Positions 1-11,592 of a stretch of 64,000 nt of DNA are shown in pieces. The translations under genes were made by a program, and so were the position numbers. The DNA is from Davidsoniella eucalypti. Taxonomy: Eukaryota; Ascomycota; Sordariomycetes; Microascales; Ceratocystidaceae. A model generated the notes under the pieces. It did no database searches. It was not told the origin of the DNA and saw nothing but the letters and a program-made list of their open reading frames with translations. How positions within the stretch are numbered: the stretch's first letter is position 1; every line of letters begins with the position of its first letter. The stretch lies in assembly GCA_004009845.1 (NCBI GenBank), contig RMBW01000038.1, forward strand, positions 186,001-250,000. The letters are read 5' to 3'.

Positions 1-2863
1 CTAGTAGAAAGCAAGTATTTGTGTTTCTGGTTTCGTTTATTATCGGTAGTCTGTCCGTGTTCCGGCCTAATGAATCTGATATATATATATATATGATTCC
101 TTGGTTGGTCTCCAAGTAATACTTTATTACTGGATTTTCTTCGGCCATAATCTCCAAGTGGCATGGCATAAACCCGAACCGCGAGTATCACCATGTGAAT
201 CCGCTTCTCGATTGTATCTTGAAAGCACCGATCATGTTTCCCACTCTAGCACTCCAACGTCTGCCTGCTTAACCATATATCTTGCGTTTCAGGCCATCCA
301 CTCACCGGAAGGAATTCCATTAGTATATCCGCACGATAGCGTGTAAAGAAGAGAGCCGGATTTGGGTATCGGCAACTGACTCGGTAGATCAGTTGTGGGA
401 ACCTGATTAGTTATTTGTAATATCACGAGGCCAACAAACTGATGGAAAACAAAAGTACTTTGCATCTCCATTGTTTCTTGATTCACCAAGACCAAGAGAA
501 TCCCCCGCATTGTTCTTCGATATCAGGAAACAATTATGAAAAAAAAAGAATACAGAAATCCGCAGCTAGATATCTGGGAAGCGGGGGTGGATTTGTCTCT
601 TGGCTTGGCCATTTATCTTGTTTGGGGCCGAGTTTCATGTTGCTTGCAACTCGCTTTCAATTCTGCCTATAGCTTACATTACTGGCGAAGATTGATTTCA
701 CCGGTACTTGTGAGGAATGAATGAGAGAATCTTGCGAGAAACTCTGTAAAGCGAGTCGAGTAAGCCGCGCCCTCGACATATCAGGTGCGTATCGTTTGTT
801 GAAACGGCGTTGTTGATCCTCATAGCCATCTCACGGCTACTTCGGATTTATTCTCCATAGCATATTACACGTATATCGTTTTGCTGAAGGTAAGGTCCAC
901 GGAACCTATCTTCGTAGGGCAGAATATGGTTTGGTGGCCGGCCACCTTCATACTCTGTCTGCCTAACTCAATCTTATTTCGATACCCCCCCCCCCCCCTC
1001 TTCGTAGTATACCTTTCTAGACTGGCCTTGAAGAGACCAAGCGTGTCCTAATTTGACAGCTTTGATCTCGTACTACTGAAAACAGCCGAGAATAATATTA
1101 TCTGGTGTAAATTATATTGTGAAAGTAGAAGACAAAGGTAAGAGACACCCCCCCCCAAAAAAGCCACAGCACAGAGCCTTGAGATTTTGCTAACAACTAT
1201 GTTGATGAATATCATTACCATATCTCACTCATATATGGTTCTCTAAGCCACGCTAAGCCATATCTCATTCTACAGAACGCCAATGGAACTATCTCATGCG
1301 ATAGAGATACTACCAAGAGACCGGATATGAGCAAGGTGAAAGCTTTCCTACATAGTTTATGTGACTCGTACAATAGATTGACGACTTGGCACTCGCTTTA
1401 CTTTTTTCGTCAAGGTTAAGACATGTACTAGTAACACTAATGTCTTCATCGTATTCTAGTCTTCTAGAAGCGAAGCCAAGACACAAGACACCATCTACAG
1501 GAAAACTACTTCTATTTTGCGTCCTTATCTACCGAAGCATGCTGCCCTGTTAGAGGAACATATAACATCTCTCGGCCATGTCCGTGGTCCAGTGGTCATA
1601 CCATCTACGAGCAAACGAAGATGAAGAAACTTCCACTGCTAGCACATCATGATCTCCCTTTCTAGGGTCATATGCCTTCTTTTTTACCTTTTTACACTGT
1701 CGAATCTGGAGACTTCACATCATGATACGCCCCTATCACAGCTACTCAGAAACTAGATCTAACCATTCTGCCCAATCTTCCCTCCCTTCTCCTCCCTCCG
1801 CCCCGACGGACTCGGAAGGATACTTGGGAAAGTAACTAAAGTATCCGTATTATATACCCCCAAGGAACTAAAACTAGAACAGCTTAGACGAAAAGAAGAG
1901 AAACAATGCGCGACATATACTGAGAGTGCGTCTCTGCTCGGTCGAGGCCGTGACTCTGCGGTCGAGTATCCCTTATACATACTTTTCATTTGACATCTTG
2001 ACGTGTAAGCTAAACCCCCAATGGAATGCTTCTGGAATAACACGGTTGGAATGCGCCAAAACTAACACTTCTATGGTTGCAGATATCACGGAGCCATCTA
2101 TGCTTACATGCTTGTCAAGTTCCTCAAGCTACTGCCCTGAGTTAGTAGGCCTGGAACTTGTAAGGGATGATGTGTGGTTACTCTCATAATAATTCCGAGT
2201 TTCATATTGGCCGTGATGACATACTTGATATGATGGTATATTCGATGGTATGATGTAGTTGCTTGAGCAGCTGAAGTCCTATTTTAACCATATCCTGATA
2301 TATATATGATGACACGGCAATATAAACACCAACAATGGGCAAAAGTTTTAACTAAACATGATAGTCTATATATTCCGTGTAATGCGGGTATAACTCTGAG
2401 GTTGACTGACTTCTTTAAGAAAACAAGATATTATACCATGTTTTAGTAAGATATACAAAAATGATATTCTAATAAAATATTCGTATATAGACTGACCATT
2501 ATTAGATATGATACCCCCACCACGAAGAGTACACGATCTGTCCCATATATCCATAGTCCTGCCCCAGCCGAGGCATTATTTGGACTATAGAAAAGGACCT
2601 TCATCTCGCTCCTCTGCTCTCTCTATACGGCGTATTAAAAGGCGTTTACTTTTTTAAGATAGAACGTGAATAGCAATGTTTGTTAGGGTATGAAAAAATG
2701 GGTAGTTGGTAGTTGTAATAGTAATAGTAGTTAGTGGAGGTAGTATATGGCCTGTGTAGCCTTCTTGAACTTGGCTGCGGAACATAGAAAAACAGACATC
2801 TATTTGGTTGGGCGTTTGATATCAAAGAATAGAAAAAAAGAAGCGTCCCATTGCATTGCATGC
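1..2863. other. Left flank without a supported gene
   Basis: No open frame here has coding character or joins to others through plausible splice sites. The stretch is AT-rich with short low-complexity runs: an alternating TA tract near 79-93, a run of 14 C at 985-998 and a C-run/A-run junction near 1147-1160. I see no tRNA-like arm and no transposase or polymerase motif. Confidence 0.6.
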
Positions 2864-4760
2864 TTAGAGGAAATAGTCAGGTGTTCTTCTCGAGACCATA
2901 GGCTCACCAGCCCGAGGGCAAGGATCGAATTGAAGGCTGTTTTAAGAAAGAAGGTAAAGGTAGTTAGTATGAAGGTAGACATATGAAGCCACGAGCAATT
3001 GCTTTGAGGGGGGATACATACAATGTGTACTTGAGATGCTCATCAATCTCCATTATGGCAGCCTGGTTACCACAGCGGTAGCAGTAGTTGGGTGCCGAGA
3101 AGATAGTCACAACATTCCGGTCTTGCGACCAGTTATAGCCCTCCATGACTAGTTGATGAGCACGTGCAATAAGCGTGAGGCTGTTGTTATGGTTGAAGGC
3201 TTCCGAGATGTCCTGGCCGAATGTGTAACCGGCACCGCGAGGTGAGATTCCCCAGCCGCAGCGGTCATCGGGGTCGGACCACAGAAGATCGCACATGGGG
3301 CCTTCGTGGGGCACCTCCTGAATACGGTCAAGGCCACGAATATTATCGAGAGTGTCAATTGAAGGTGACAGACCACCATGAAGGCAGAAAATCTGGTTGT
3401 CGATCAGGGCGGTGAGGGGTAAGTAGTCGAAAAGATCGGTAAAGTATTTCCACACGTTCGCGTTGCCATATTTACGAAGACACTCATCGTAGAAACCGTA
3501 TACTTGAGTGATTTGACGGGACTCGTGGTTGCCACGAAGAATGGTGATGCGTTGGGGGTATCTGATCTTTAGGGCGACAAGCAAAGTAACGGTCTCGACG
3601 GAAAAGTAACCACGGTCAACATAGTCACCTGTGTAGGAAATCCCATCGGTTAGTATCGGGACGGTCTACACATAAGGCCATGTATGGCTAGTTCATCTCC
3701 GTGTATTCTTGAAACTCACCCATGAAGAGGTAGTTGGTGTCGGGGTTGGGGCCACCGATCTTGAACAGTTCCATCAAATCATGGAACTGGCCGTGAATGT
3801 CACCGCACACAGTGACAGGGCATTTCTAGGAGCTATTAGTGTCGGTTTCGTGACATGGCGACGATTGCTTGAGGTTATGTTGCGAGGACAGACGGAAAGT
3901 AGTGTTTCCGTTATCGTTGCTCATGGACGATAGGAACAAACATACCACGGGCTGGACATTAGACTCGGTGTGGAGGACTTCTCTGGCCTGGATAATTAGA
4001 GAGAGAGGTTAGCAATTGACAATGAAACGATGGCATGTGATGGTTCGGAAAACTATTCAGTGAATTCTGAACCATGACCGCAGATTTGAAGTGATGATAG
4101 CTGGCTATTCAGTTGTCTAGTTAATTGGGCGCTTTGTTGGCAGGCAATTGCAAGGAGGCTAAGATCAAAGGATCATCAAGCCATGTTGCAAGCATTTGCT
4201 AGCATTTGCTGAGTGATTACAGCCAGATATTACTGAAGACAAGCAATCAACAACGAAGACACCTCCAGCTCAACCGAGCTTTGGGAGTCATTAGACAAGA
4301 CTAGTGAGATACTGTAGAGACAGTCACCCCCGGCCAAGTCATATATTTTAGGCGCGCCAGCGGTTTTATCACGAACGCATTGCACGTGCGTGTTCTAGAC
4401 GAACTTTCTAGCCAAAAAAAATATATGACTCTGAATGGCACTTCAAATCATCACTGTGTTGCTGTGGTCATGGCTCCCTTTATCCAGTGTAGCGAGGCCT
4501 TGCTGTCCTTTCTTGCGGCGGCACTACAGCTGAGAGATCATGGGAGACCGAGGTCGGATGGCTATGTTTTACCGGGAGGTTGAACTTGAATAGGAATTGC
4601 ACACCTTCTCGCACAATCTCTGTACGTCTAGCTCACTGAGCTGCTTGCACGCCATTAAGCCCTCGATCCAGCCGTCTACGGTGGGCAAAGTGGCAGGCTC
4701 GAGAGTCTGGAGAGGGATCTCAGAGGGCAGTCTGCCCACATCCTCCATGTTGGTATCCAT
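2864..4760 (-). CDS. pphA: Serine/threonine protein phosphatase PP2A catalytic subunit
   Basis: Exons, given on the minus strand from high to low coordinate: 4760-4605, 3987-3946, 3825-3720, 3628-3022 and 2936-2864. They sum to 984 nt and encode 327 residues. The protein is the catalytic subunit of the PP2A holoenzyme, a metal-dependent phosphatase that works with A and B subunits in signalling and the cell cycle. The metallophosphatase signatures are in order: GDIHGQ at about 74-79, GDYVDRG at about 102-108 and RGNHE at about 133-137. The C-terminus is TPDYFL, the tail carboxymethylated in PP2A. That tail is found only by splicing the last exon; without the last splice the frame runs past it into unrelated residues. 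Length is normal for fungal PP2A. The start is the ATG at 4760, which gives the family N-terminus leading into DGWIEGLMACKQLSE. The first intron (617 nt) is far longer than the others (85-120 nt). PP4 and PP6 are less likely because the tail and overall match are PP2A-like. Confidence 0.95.
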
Positions 4761-6140
4761 ATTACGAGATAGAGCCTGATTGGTGTTATTGGGATGAGAG
4801 AGACTTCTTCGATGGCCGAAAAATAGAAAGGATACGAGAAGCGGTGGGAGGGGATCGTCTGATGGGGAGGAAGAGGGAGAGAGAGAGCTATGCCGATCGA
4901 GGGGCTCGAGGGATCGGTTTCGTGGTGATGATGGCGTTCGTCGCGGCGCGGAACAGACCAGCGGCGAAAAAAAAAAACGACGAGGTTGGACGTTGAAGAA
5001 GATGGAGGTGACGAAATAAACAAAGATAAAAGACGGTCAGAGAGTCAAAGGTCTCGAATTCGTGCTGCTCGAGGATGGCGTCAATACAAACTATTGAAAG
5101 AAAGGGCCAAAGATGAAGGCTAGATCTTGGCTGTGGGGGGGGAAACTAAGGCGATGATGGATGGTCTTGTATTTTGGTGTTGAAAGAGGGAAAAAAGACG
5201 AACGAACGGTTGTTACGAAACCAGGGGATTGGAATTTCCCCCCATTTGTTGGACGCCCATTGAAATGAGATTGGCGTAGACAGCAGAAAAAAAAAGAGAG
5301 AGACCGTGGAATAGAGGGTGGTCAAGGAAGATAGAGGGGGCAAAGGAAAAAAAAAAACCAAGGGACCGCTATAACTGCGCTACAGGCTAATGCTGGGAAC
5401 TCAGACGACCCCTAGAGAGCTTTGTAGCGCTGCTAGAACTAGGAGCTCTAGGGCCCCTAGCGCTACGACCCAATTTCTTATGAAATTGCGGCTAGCTACG
5501 ATGGCGGGGAAACTATCACTGTCACTAATTGTAGCAAGGCAAGTATGTAAGAATAGCAGCAGCTCAACTTGGGGTTGGCATTACAGGCATCAAAACTACA
5601 TATGCCCATTCTGTGTATTATTGACAGCTTAGAGTGCACATCATCTACGACCCGAGGATGCCTTGCTCGCAGTCCAGATCATCCCCTTTTACAGCAAAGG
5701 TGGAGATGCCCATCAAAGTCAACGGTGTCTGCAGTCATTGTTTTTCTGCTCTAGAATTCTCTAGTTGGGTTTAAACTTGTTCAAACTTGTGCTTTGCTAC
5801 AAAAGTGGAGTTTGCCAAAGCTTAGCTGGCCCAGCCGCAGCGGGGCTCCACATCATAAAGGACCCCGTAGTGCTCAGGCCATTCTGTGATTGGCCGGAGA
5901 AGGTCAAGCTCTCCGGGGATAGCTCTGGCGATAGCTTCAGTATTAGAATGTTTTCCAGATTATTATTCACAGCACTATTTGTAGATGCCGCAGTTCGTCA
6001 TTAGCGTACTATATGCTATTATTTACTTATCACTTAAAACAATGTTGCTTTCCAAGCCCCTCTCCAAGAATCAATTAGAGATCATGTAAAGAAAGCGCTT
6101 GCTTAATTCATCAAATGGTCGTGTCTTGGGCCGAGGTCTC
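4761..6140. other. Intergenic region upstream of the PP2A gene
   Basis: This is the shared stretch between the PP2A start and the EXO84 stop. The part nearest PP2A is purine-rich on the + strand, so it reads as a pyrimidine-rich leader on the transcribed strand, which is typical of fungal promoters. Around 5390-5500 CTAG tetramers are unusually dense. A 45-codon reading frame with gene-like composition lies at 5822-5959 on the minus strand and is discussed in the findings. No complete gene is visible. Confidence 0.5.
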
Positions 6141-8554
6141 TTATTCAGGAACCTCCAGGTTTTTGCCCACTAAGTTCTGAAAATCTAGCCCAACCTCGCC
6201 GATAAACTTGGCATGCTGCTTTGCTCTGTTCAGACACTCTTCCCAAACTTCGCCGCCGCGTGGTGTGCTACTCAACTGGCGGGCCAAGATCTCATTGAAT
6301 GCTTCCACCATCTCCTTCGCCCACTTAACGCAAGCACTCATCATGATCGGAGGGAAACAGGCCTGGAAAGTAGCTACAGTCTGCCGGATGATCTTGAAGT
6401 ACACAAATGAGATTTCCCAGATGTACAAGTGAAGATCTCCCTGGAAGATACATTGTCTATATTGGATGTTAGTTTAATGTTCATACAGTTGCCCATCAGT
6501 TTTAAGTGGCAGTAATAGGCGAGATACATACCGTGATCTAGTATGGATCGTCAAGCGTCGTGCTGCCAAGTACGACTCACGCGCACGATCTTCGAAGCCA
6601 AGCCTGGCTAGCCAATTGACATTTTGCCTTGTCTTATTTAGAGAGCCATGAGTCATGTCTAGTTCACGGATAATGAGTTCCGCCAACTTTCCATTCCGCT
6701 CTTCCACCTTGAATGTGATGAAATCTTGTGCCACGACATTGTTCTTCAAGCCCCGAGCCAACGACTTGAGCTTTTCAACTCGCGCAACAGCAGGCTCAAG
6801 ACTCTGTAACGAGATATCGATATCGAGTTCGTCCATTTGGCTTTCCACCCACCGCAGATTATGCTGTTTGCCGTCCACTTCGATTAGCATATCTTTGACA
6901 TCAGACAACGTCTCAAGAAGCTCAGTATTTTGTAGTAGGCCCGGGTCACGTGAGGCAAAGTAGTTTATGGTTTCCTTAGCCTTGTTGTTCGCCTCCATCT
7001 CTGACTGTAATGACCTTCGGAGTTCCTCTACAGCTTTGCGAATGTTCAACATGAGTACAATTTTGTCGGGACTCTCGGGCCTTTCTGTTCGGTAGATGAA
7101 AGTATCTTGACCAACTCCGCGGACCATGATGGCGTCAGCAAGCCTGCTACGGCCAGCTGTAGTATCACCGGTTCCGGCAATATCAACAACCTCTATATCT
7201 AGCAATGGCCAACACCTATCGGCCACTAACTTTGTGGCAGGACCTCTCGCATCAGGACCGTCGTTTTTACGTTTCTTGCGGGAAGCAATTAACAGATGAT
7301 CGTTCAACAGAAATATCTGCATGGCGCGTCGTGATTTGTACGTAGCATTATCAAGTTCAATCCACGGGCCACCATTTTGTAGAACGTGACGTCCCATTGA
7401 GTTGGGAAGAAACTTTTGAGAGCCCTCAACACTCTTGTATAGAGCTTGCATTTGAGAGTTCCAGAGAGCGCTGCGGTCCGTGATAGACGACCGTTTATCT
7501 CTTTTACTCATGCCAGTAGAAAGTCCCATACTATCCATGCCAGTGGGGTCATCATCTTGGCTTGAAGCAGTTGTCCTTAGGGCAGTGGTGTTCACTTTCA
7601 GCTCAGCCATAAGATTGCGTAGAGTGCGCATTTCGGTCTTAAGCTTTTCGGTTTCTTTGCTGATTTTGATAATTTGGGTTCGGTTTTGCATGACATTTTG
7701 TTGAAGGTCGTACGCGGCGCGGGCCTTGATTTTGCGAAGAGAATCCTCGAAATCACGAATGTCTTCGTCGGTTGCTTCAGCAAGAATTGAGGAGACGTCT
7801 AGATGTTGAAAAAAGAGTAAGACGTTGATCTGGATGAAGCCATATCAAGCCAACGGGCGGTTATATCAGAATGAGTAAGTGAATTACATACATTGCTCTG
7901 GGATCAGGTTGGCATTTCGTAGGGCCTTGAGATCGACTTGGGGCCCTGGGCCTCCACCAGCTCGTGAGGGAGGTGGCCTTCTATCGCGATCACGGGGAGC
8001 ACCCACTTCACCTCTGCTGGCGCCGCGACTCCGAGATCGCGGGCGGTTATCATATTGTTGTTGGCTCTGCTGAGGCATCGGTGGTATCGGTGGCATCGAG
8101 GGCATCGAGGGCATCGAAGGCATTGGAGGCATTGGAGGCATTGGAGGCATTGATGGTGATGCTCCTCCAGCTTCCCAGTCGGGAGCACCACCATTATTGA
8201 AACGAGTCGAGTAACGGCGCTTGACCAGATCGGAGGTCTACACAAACGACAGAAAAGCAAGCTAGTTAGGTAAGCGACAACAAACAAGTGGATGGAAAGG
8301 AAAGCTAGAAGCAAAACCATATGTTTGATCGGGATGCGCACCTTGTCTCCTGGCGGCGGAGCTATTCGACGCCTAACTTCAGGGATCGGCTCGGGGACAG
8401 ATCGAGGAGCACTAGGCAAGCTGGCGCCGGAGCCGGCAGCGATGGTGGCATTGTTGGCGGCAATGGGTACCGATTGCACGATAGGGCCAGAGATTTGCTT
8501 GGCGGAAATCGGCGTCCGACCTTTACGTTTGCCGCTGCGCAGCGACAGCGACAT
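6141..8554 (-). CDS. EXO84: Exocyst complex subunit Exo84
   Basis: Exons on the minus strand: 8554-8342, 8237-7892, 7798-6532 and 6456-6141, total 2142 nt, 713 residues. Exo84 is a subunit of the exocyst, which tethers secretory vesicles to the plasma membrane at sites of polarised growth. The N-terminal 186 residues are low in complexity, including a Met-Pro-Pro/Met-Pro-Ser repeat at about 101-126. Residues about 187-270 form the helical Vps51/Exo84 N-terminal region beginning YVSSILAEATDEDI. A PH-like domain follows at about 315-440 (WIELDNATYKSRR, IFLLNDHLLIASRKK). The C-terminal half is the helical exocyst rod ending in FPPIMMSACVKWAKEMVEAF, a stretch well conserved in fungal Exo84. The start is the first ATG of the frame. 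The gene is divergent from TOM20, 896 bp away. Confidence 0.9.
8074..8154 (-). repeat. 9-bp tandem repeat inside EXO84
   Basis: About nine imperfect copies of a 9-nt unit (GGCATTGGA and variants on the + strand) lie in exon 2 of EXO84. On the coding strand they encode Met-Pro-Pro or Met-Pro-Ser triplets, with one Ile-Pro-Pro. The copies nearest 8120-8150 are almost identical, which suggests recent replication slippage; the unit is a multiple of three, so copy changes keep the frame. Confidence 0.85.
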
Positions 8555-9450
8555 GTTGACTTCTTGGAATTAAGGGTGGTTGTTGGTGGGTGATAGAGGT
8601 CGTGATGTTTGATGTTGTATGATAGCGGAAGTTGTCGTCGAACAGAATGGAAGGGCCAGTCGCGCCCAAACAAAACGAGGTTCAAACGGTATATCGACGT
8701 AGACCACAGTAAAATATTGGGCGATAAACAGCTTGAAGTTGTCTCTACACTCTTCTAAGAAGCCGGAATGGCATAAACAGCAACAATAAAATAGTGAAGT
8801 ATCGAAACGCTCCAGAATGAAACACAGCGCTCCTGTCCTTTCCCAGGAGCTTTTGTGTCCCGCAATGACGAACAGCACCGCCAGACTCTAACCCTAGACA
8901 TGCAGGTAGGGTCTATCACAAGGGTTCGATGCCGCCGAGGTTTAGCCGCCGGACGTATAACATGAATCGAGACACGTGAGAACGATTAAGTTGAATTCGG
9001 CAAGCAGCTGCAGAGTTAATTGAGTGACTAACTAGTTGTTAAGCGGAAACAATGCGAAAGAAAGAGTTTATTCAAGTAAGCGCCAATGAACAAAAGAGCT
9101 CTAAGGTGGTAACTACCTTAACTAACTTTATTATTGTTTCTTTTTTTGTTGCCTCAGAGACCCAGAAAAAATGCCCCTCCTTCCCGATACTTTCTAGAGC
9201 GACTTTTTTTTTCAAGCCATATTTTTTGAAAATCCCACTCGCTGTGGACTGAAAAAGGGCCAAAAAGGGCCACTAAAGAGCCGCCGGAGAAAGCTCCAGT
9301 GACCACTATTTTTCAGCCTTGGCTCCAGATTTTATCCAAAAGTTATTCACGTCTTGACTTGATCTTTGAATTGCTTCTTGATCCCAGTCTTTTCTTCGAC
9401 TTGCTTTAGTCTCTCAAGTTCCTCTTCCACACCCACTTCCAGTGTTCAAG
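8555..9450. promoter_or_regulatory. Divergent promoter region, EXO84 / TOM20
   Basis: This 896-bp stretch lies between the two start codons and must carry both promoters. A telobox-like motif TAACCCTAGA is at 8889-8898. CT-rich tracts precede the TOM20 start at about 9390-9450. No open frame here is credible. Confidence 0.5.
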
Positions 9451-10651
9451 ATGGTCCAGACCTCGACTATCGTGACCACTTCTGTGGCTACGGCTGCCGC
9501 TGGCCTTGTCGGTACGCCAACCCTCAAAATCTTTCTTGTCCTACCAATCCTGATCGCCCGGTCTACTAGAAGCCTCATCTTGTCTTGGTCACCGTCGTCG
9601 TAGTCTCACGGCGGCTTCCCGCCTTAGGAAGAGGGATCACACGTACTATATCGTCCTACCTATGCTAACATTCTGCCGTATTTAGCCTATGCCATCTACT
9701 TTGATTTCATGCGCCGCCGCAGCTCCGACTTCCGTCGGGCTCTGCGCCGGAACGAGCGCCGCAAGTCTCGCGTCGAGAAGGAGCAGGCTGAGGCTGCTGT
9801 CCAACAGAAGCGCCAGAGCGTCAAGATTGCCCTGATGCAGACTCTTGCCCAGGGTTTCCCCACCGATGTTGCGCAGAAGGAGGCCTACTTCATGGAACAC
9901 GTCGCCATTGGTGAACAGCTGAGTGCTGACCGTAAGTCATATATTGCCAAGGCCTATGTGCTATAAAGCCGAACTATTATCACAGGTACAGATCGCTAAC
10001 CTCGCTTTCTTTGTTTTGCTCAGCTGCCCAAGCTCTGGAGGCTGCCATCTCTTTCTACAAGGCCCTCAAGGTCTACCCTACTCCCTCTGACCTCATCCGC
10101 ATCTACGACCAGACTGTTCCCAAGGTAAGTCAAGAATCTCGACATGGACACTTGTATGTATAAACGGCACACTGACGCCTGTAACATAGCACGTTCTGGA
10201 TATCCTCGCCGAAATCATCGCTCTGGACGGCGGCCTATCCAGCTCTTCTCTATTCGGCCCCGGCCCCGCTGCCGCCCAGAAGGCTCGTCCCACCGGCACC
10301 GTCGAGGATGTTTCCAGCCACAACGACTCCGATCCCGAAGAGGTTGAGCCTGGCTCTGGCCGTTCTAGCCCTACTTTCACATCGATACCTGAGCCCGGTA
10401 CCAAAGAGTATGATGAGGCTATCGAGGCTGCTACCGCTGAGACTATTGCCGAGCTTGCTCAGGAGACCGAAGCTGACGCTCTTGAAGCCAATGCTGCTGA
10501 AGAGGATACTGTAGAGGCTACCTCCGAGGAGGCTGACAAGGAGGAGTCTGTTTCTGAGGCGTCTGAGGATTCCACCAGCACGGATGCTGAGATCGTTTCG
10601 GTGTCAGAGGAGGCCGAGGTCATCTCCATCCCTTCTACCGAGGAGCAGTAA
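9451..10651 (+). CDS. TOM20: Mitochondrial import receptor subunit Tom20
   Basis: Exons 9451-9511, 9686-9931, 10024-10124 and 10190-10651 total 870 nt and encode 289 residues. Tom20 sits in the mitochondrial outer membrane and binds the amphipathic presequences of proteins entering through the TOM pore. The single N-terminal membrane anchor is at about residues 5-26 (TSVATAAAGLVAYAIYFDF), followed by the basic RRRSSDFRRALRRNERRK stretch. The cytosolic TPR-like receptor domain contains QTLAQGFPTDVAQKEAYFM and ISFYKALKVYP, and then IYDQTVPKHVLDILAE. These are family hallmarks. The last 120 residues or so are acidic and Ser/Glu/Ala-rich, longer than the yeast tail and probably disordered. The ATG at 9451 was chosen because it places the anchor at the N-terminus and splices in frame. 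Confidence 0.93.
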
Positions 10652-11142
10652 ATACTCTGTCATTAGTTTCCGGCTACTAGGATGGTATGAAGCTAGGTTT
10701 TTTTTTCCTCTTGGGGTGAGTAGAGCGGCAGGCGTGTACGATATATGATTATAAATGTCAAAAAGGCGTCTCTACTCATCTTCGCGTTGGCATTGCTCAT
10801 TGATTTCCCTCAAGTCTAGCAATAGTCGACTGGTGGCTATGCTGAGATATACTAGCGGGTGGTGTAAAGTATTTTCACTTTCTTTTTCTCATCTTGGGCT
10901 TTTTTTCTTATTTTTTTTCTTTTCTTTTCACGAGTAGCGGGACTTGTTTAGACTGGATTCCAGATGTTCTAGTTCTACTCTAGACCAGTTGATGGCGCAA
11001 GGCCGTGTATATATATCAAGGACACTATATTCACATTCACGCCGATATATATGTGTTAAAAATCTGCAGCCATTTGTGATTCTTCAAACCGGGCGTGATT
11101 GTATTAAGGATTAACTATTATAACACGAGAGGTTCCAAAGTC
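10652..11142. other. TOM20 3' flank and convergent intergenic region
   Basis: AT-rich sequence between the TOM20 stop and the stop of the minus-strand secreted protein gene. It has T-rich runs around 10900-10930 that would suit 3' end formation on the + strand. No open frame looks coding. Confidence 0.5.
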
Positions 11143-11592
11143 TTACTGGATGCTAACAACAGCGCAGGAACCGAAGCCCTGGCCCTTGACATCCTGGCGA
11201 ACCTGCATAACGCAGCGAGCGCACGTGATATCCGGCACTGTGAAGACGATAGTCTGGTCGCCCTTGGCAGTGCCCTTCAAGTTCGTGGTGACGGTAGCCT
11301 CGTTAGTGAACTTGGTGCCCGCGCCAGTCGTATCGAAGTTGACGGCCAAAACACCGCCGCCGTCGCCGTTGTCGATGGTCCAGATAGCGTTGGCACTAGC
11401 GCCCGCCTTGAAAGTAGCCTGAACGGGGGCGTTTGCCACGTTGACTCCGGTGCCGCAGCTATTGGCGGCAATCTTGATGTCCTTCAGAGGCGTAGAGTTC
11501 TTGATGGCAGCGGGGTTCACAAGGCGACCATGGGCAGAAACGGAAGTGGCCAGAGCGGCAATGATGAGAGTGGTAGCAGATGAGAAGTGCAT
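11143..11592 (-). CDS. Small secreted protein with predicted His-Gly mature N-terminus (LPMO-like candidate)
   Basis: A single exon encodes 149 residues. The open frame extends upstream, but the ATG at 11592 is chosen because it begins a classical signal peptide (MHFSSATTLIIAALATSVSA) with an Ala-x-Ala-type cleavage site. Cleavage would leave a mature protein of about 129 residues starting HGRLVNPAAI. An N-terminal His followed by Gly is the copper-binding brace position of lytic polysaccharide monooxygenases, and HGRL.NP resembles the starts of several LPMO and LPMO-like families. The mature part has four Cys (NSCGTG, then a CARC pair, then GSC). At this size it is shorter than typical catalytic AA9/AA10/AA11 enzymes, so a non-catalytic copper-binding or cell-wall protein is equally possible. 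I recognise no exact family; the function is inferred only from the N-terminus and the secretion signal. Confidence 0.75.
   Translation of the reverse strand: MHFSSATTLIIAALATSVSAHGRLVNPAAIKNSTPLKDIKIAANSCGTGVNVANAPVQATFKAGASANAIWTIDNGDGGGVLAVNFDTTGAGTKFTNEATVTTNLKGTAKGDQTIVFTVPDITCARCVMQVRQDVKGQGFGSCAVVSIQ

Noticed and set aside
985..1160. C14 run and the C-run/A-run junction as possible structured elements
   Set aside because: Simple homopolymers with no repeat partner or telomeric pattern; likely slippage products.
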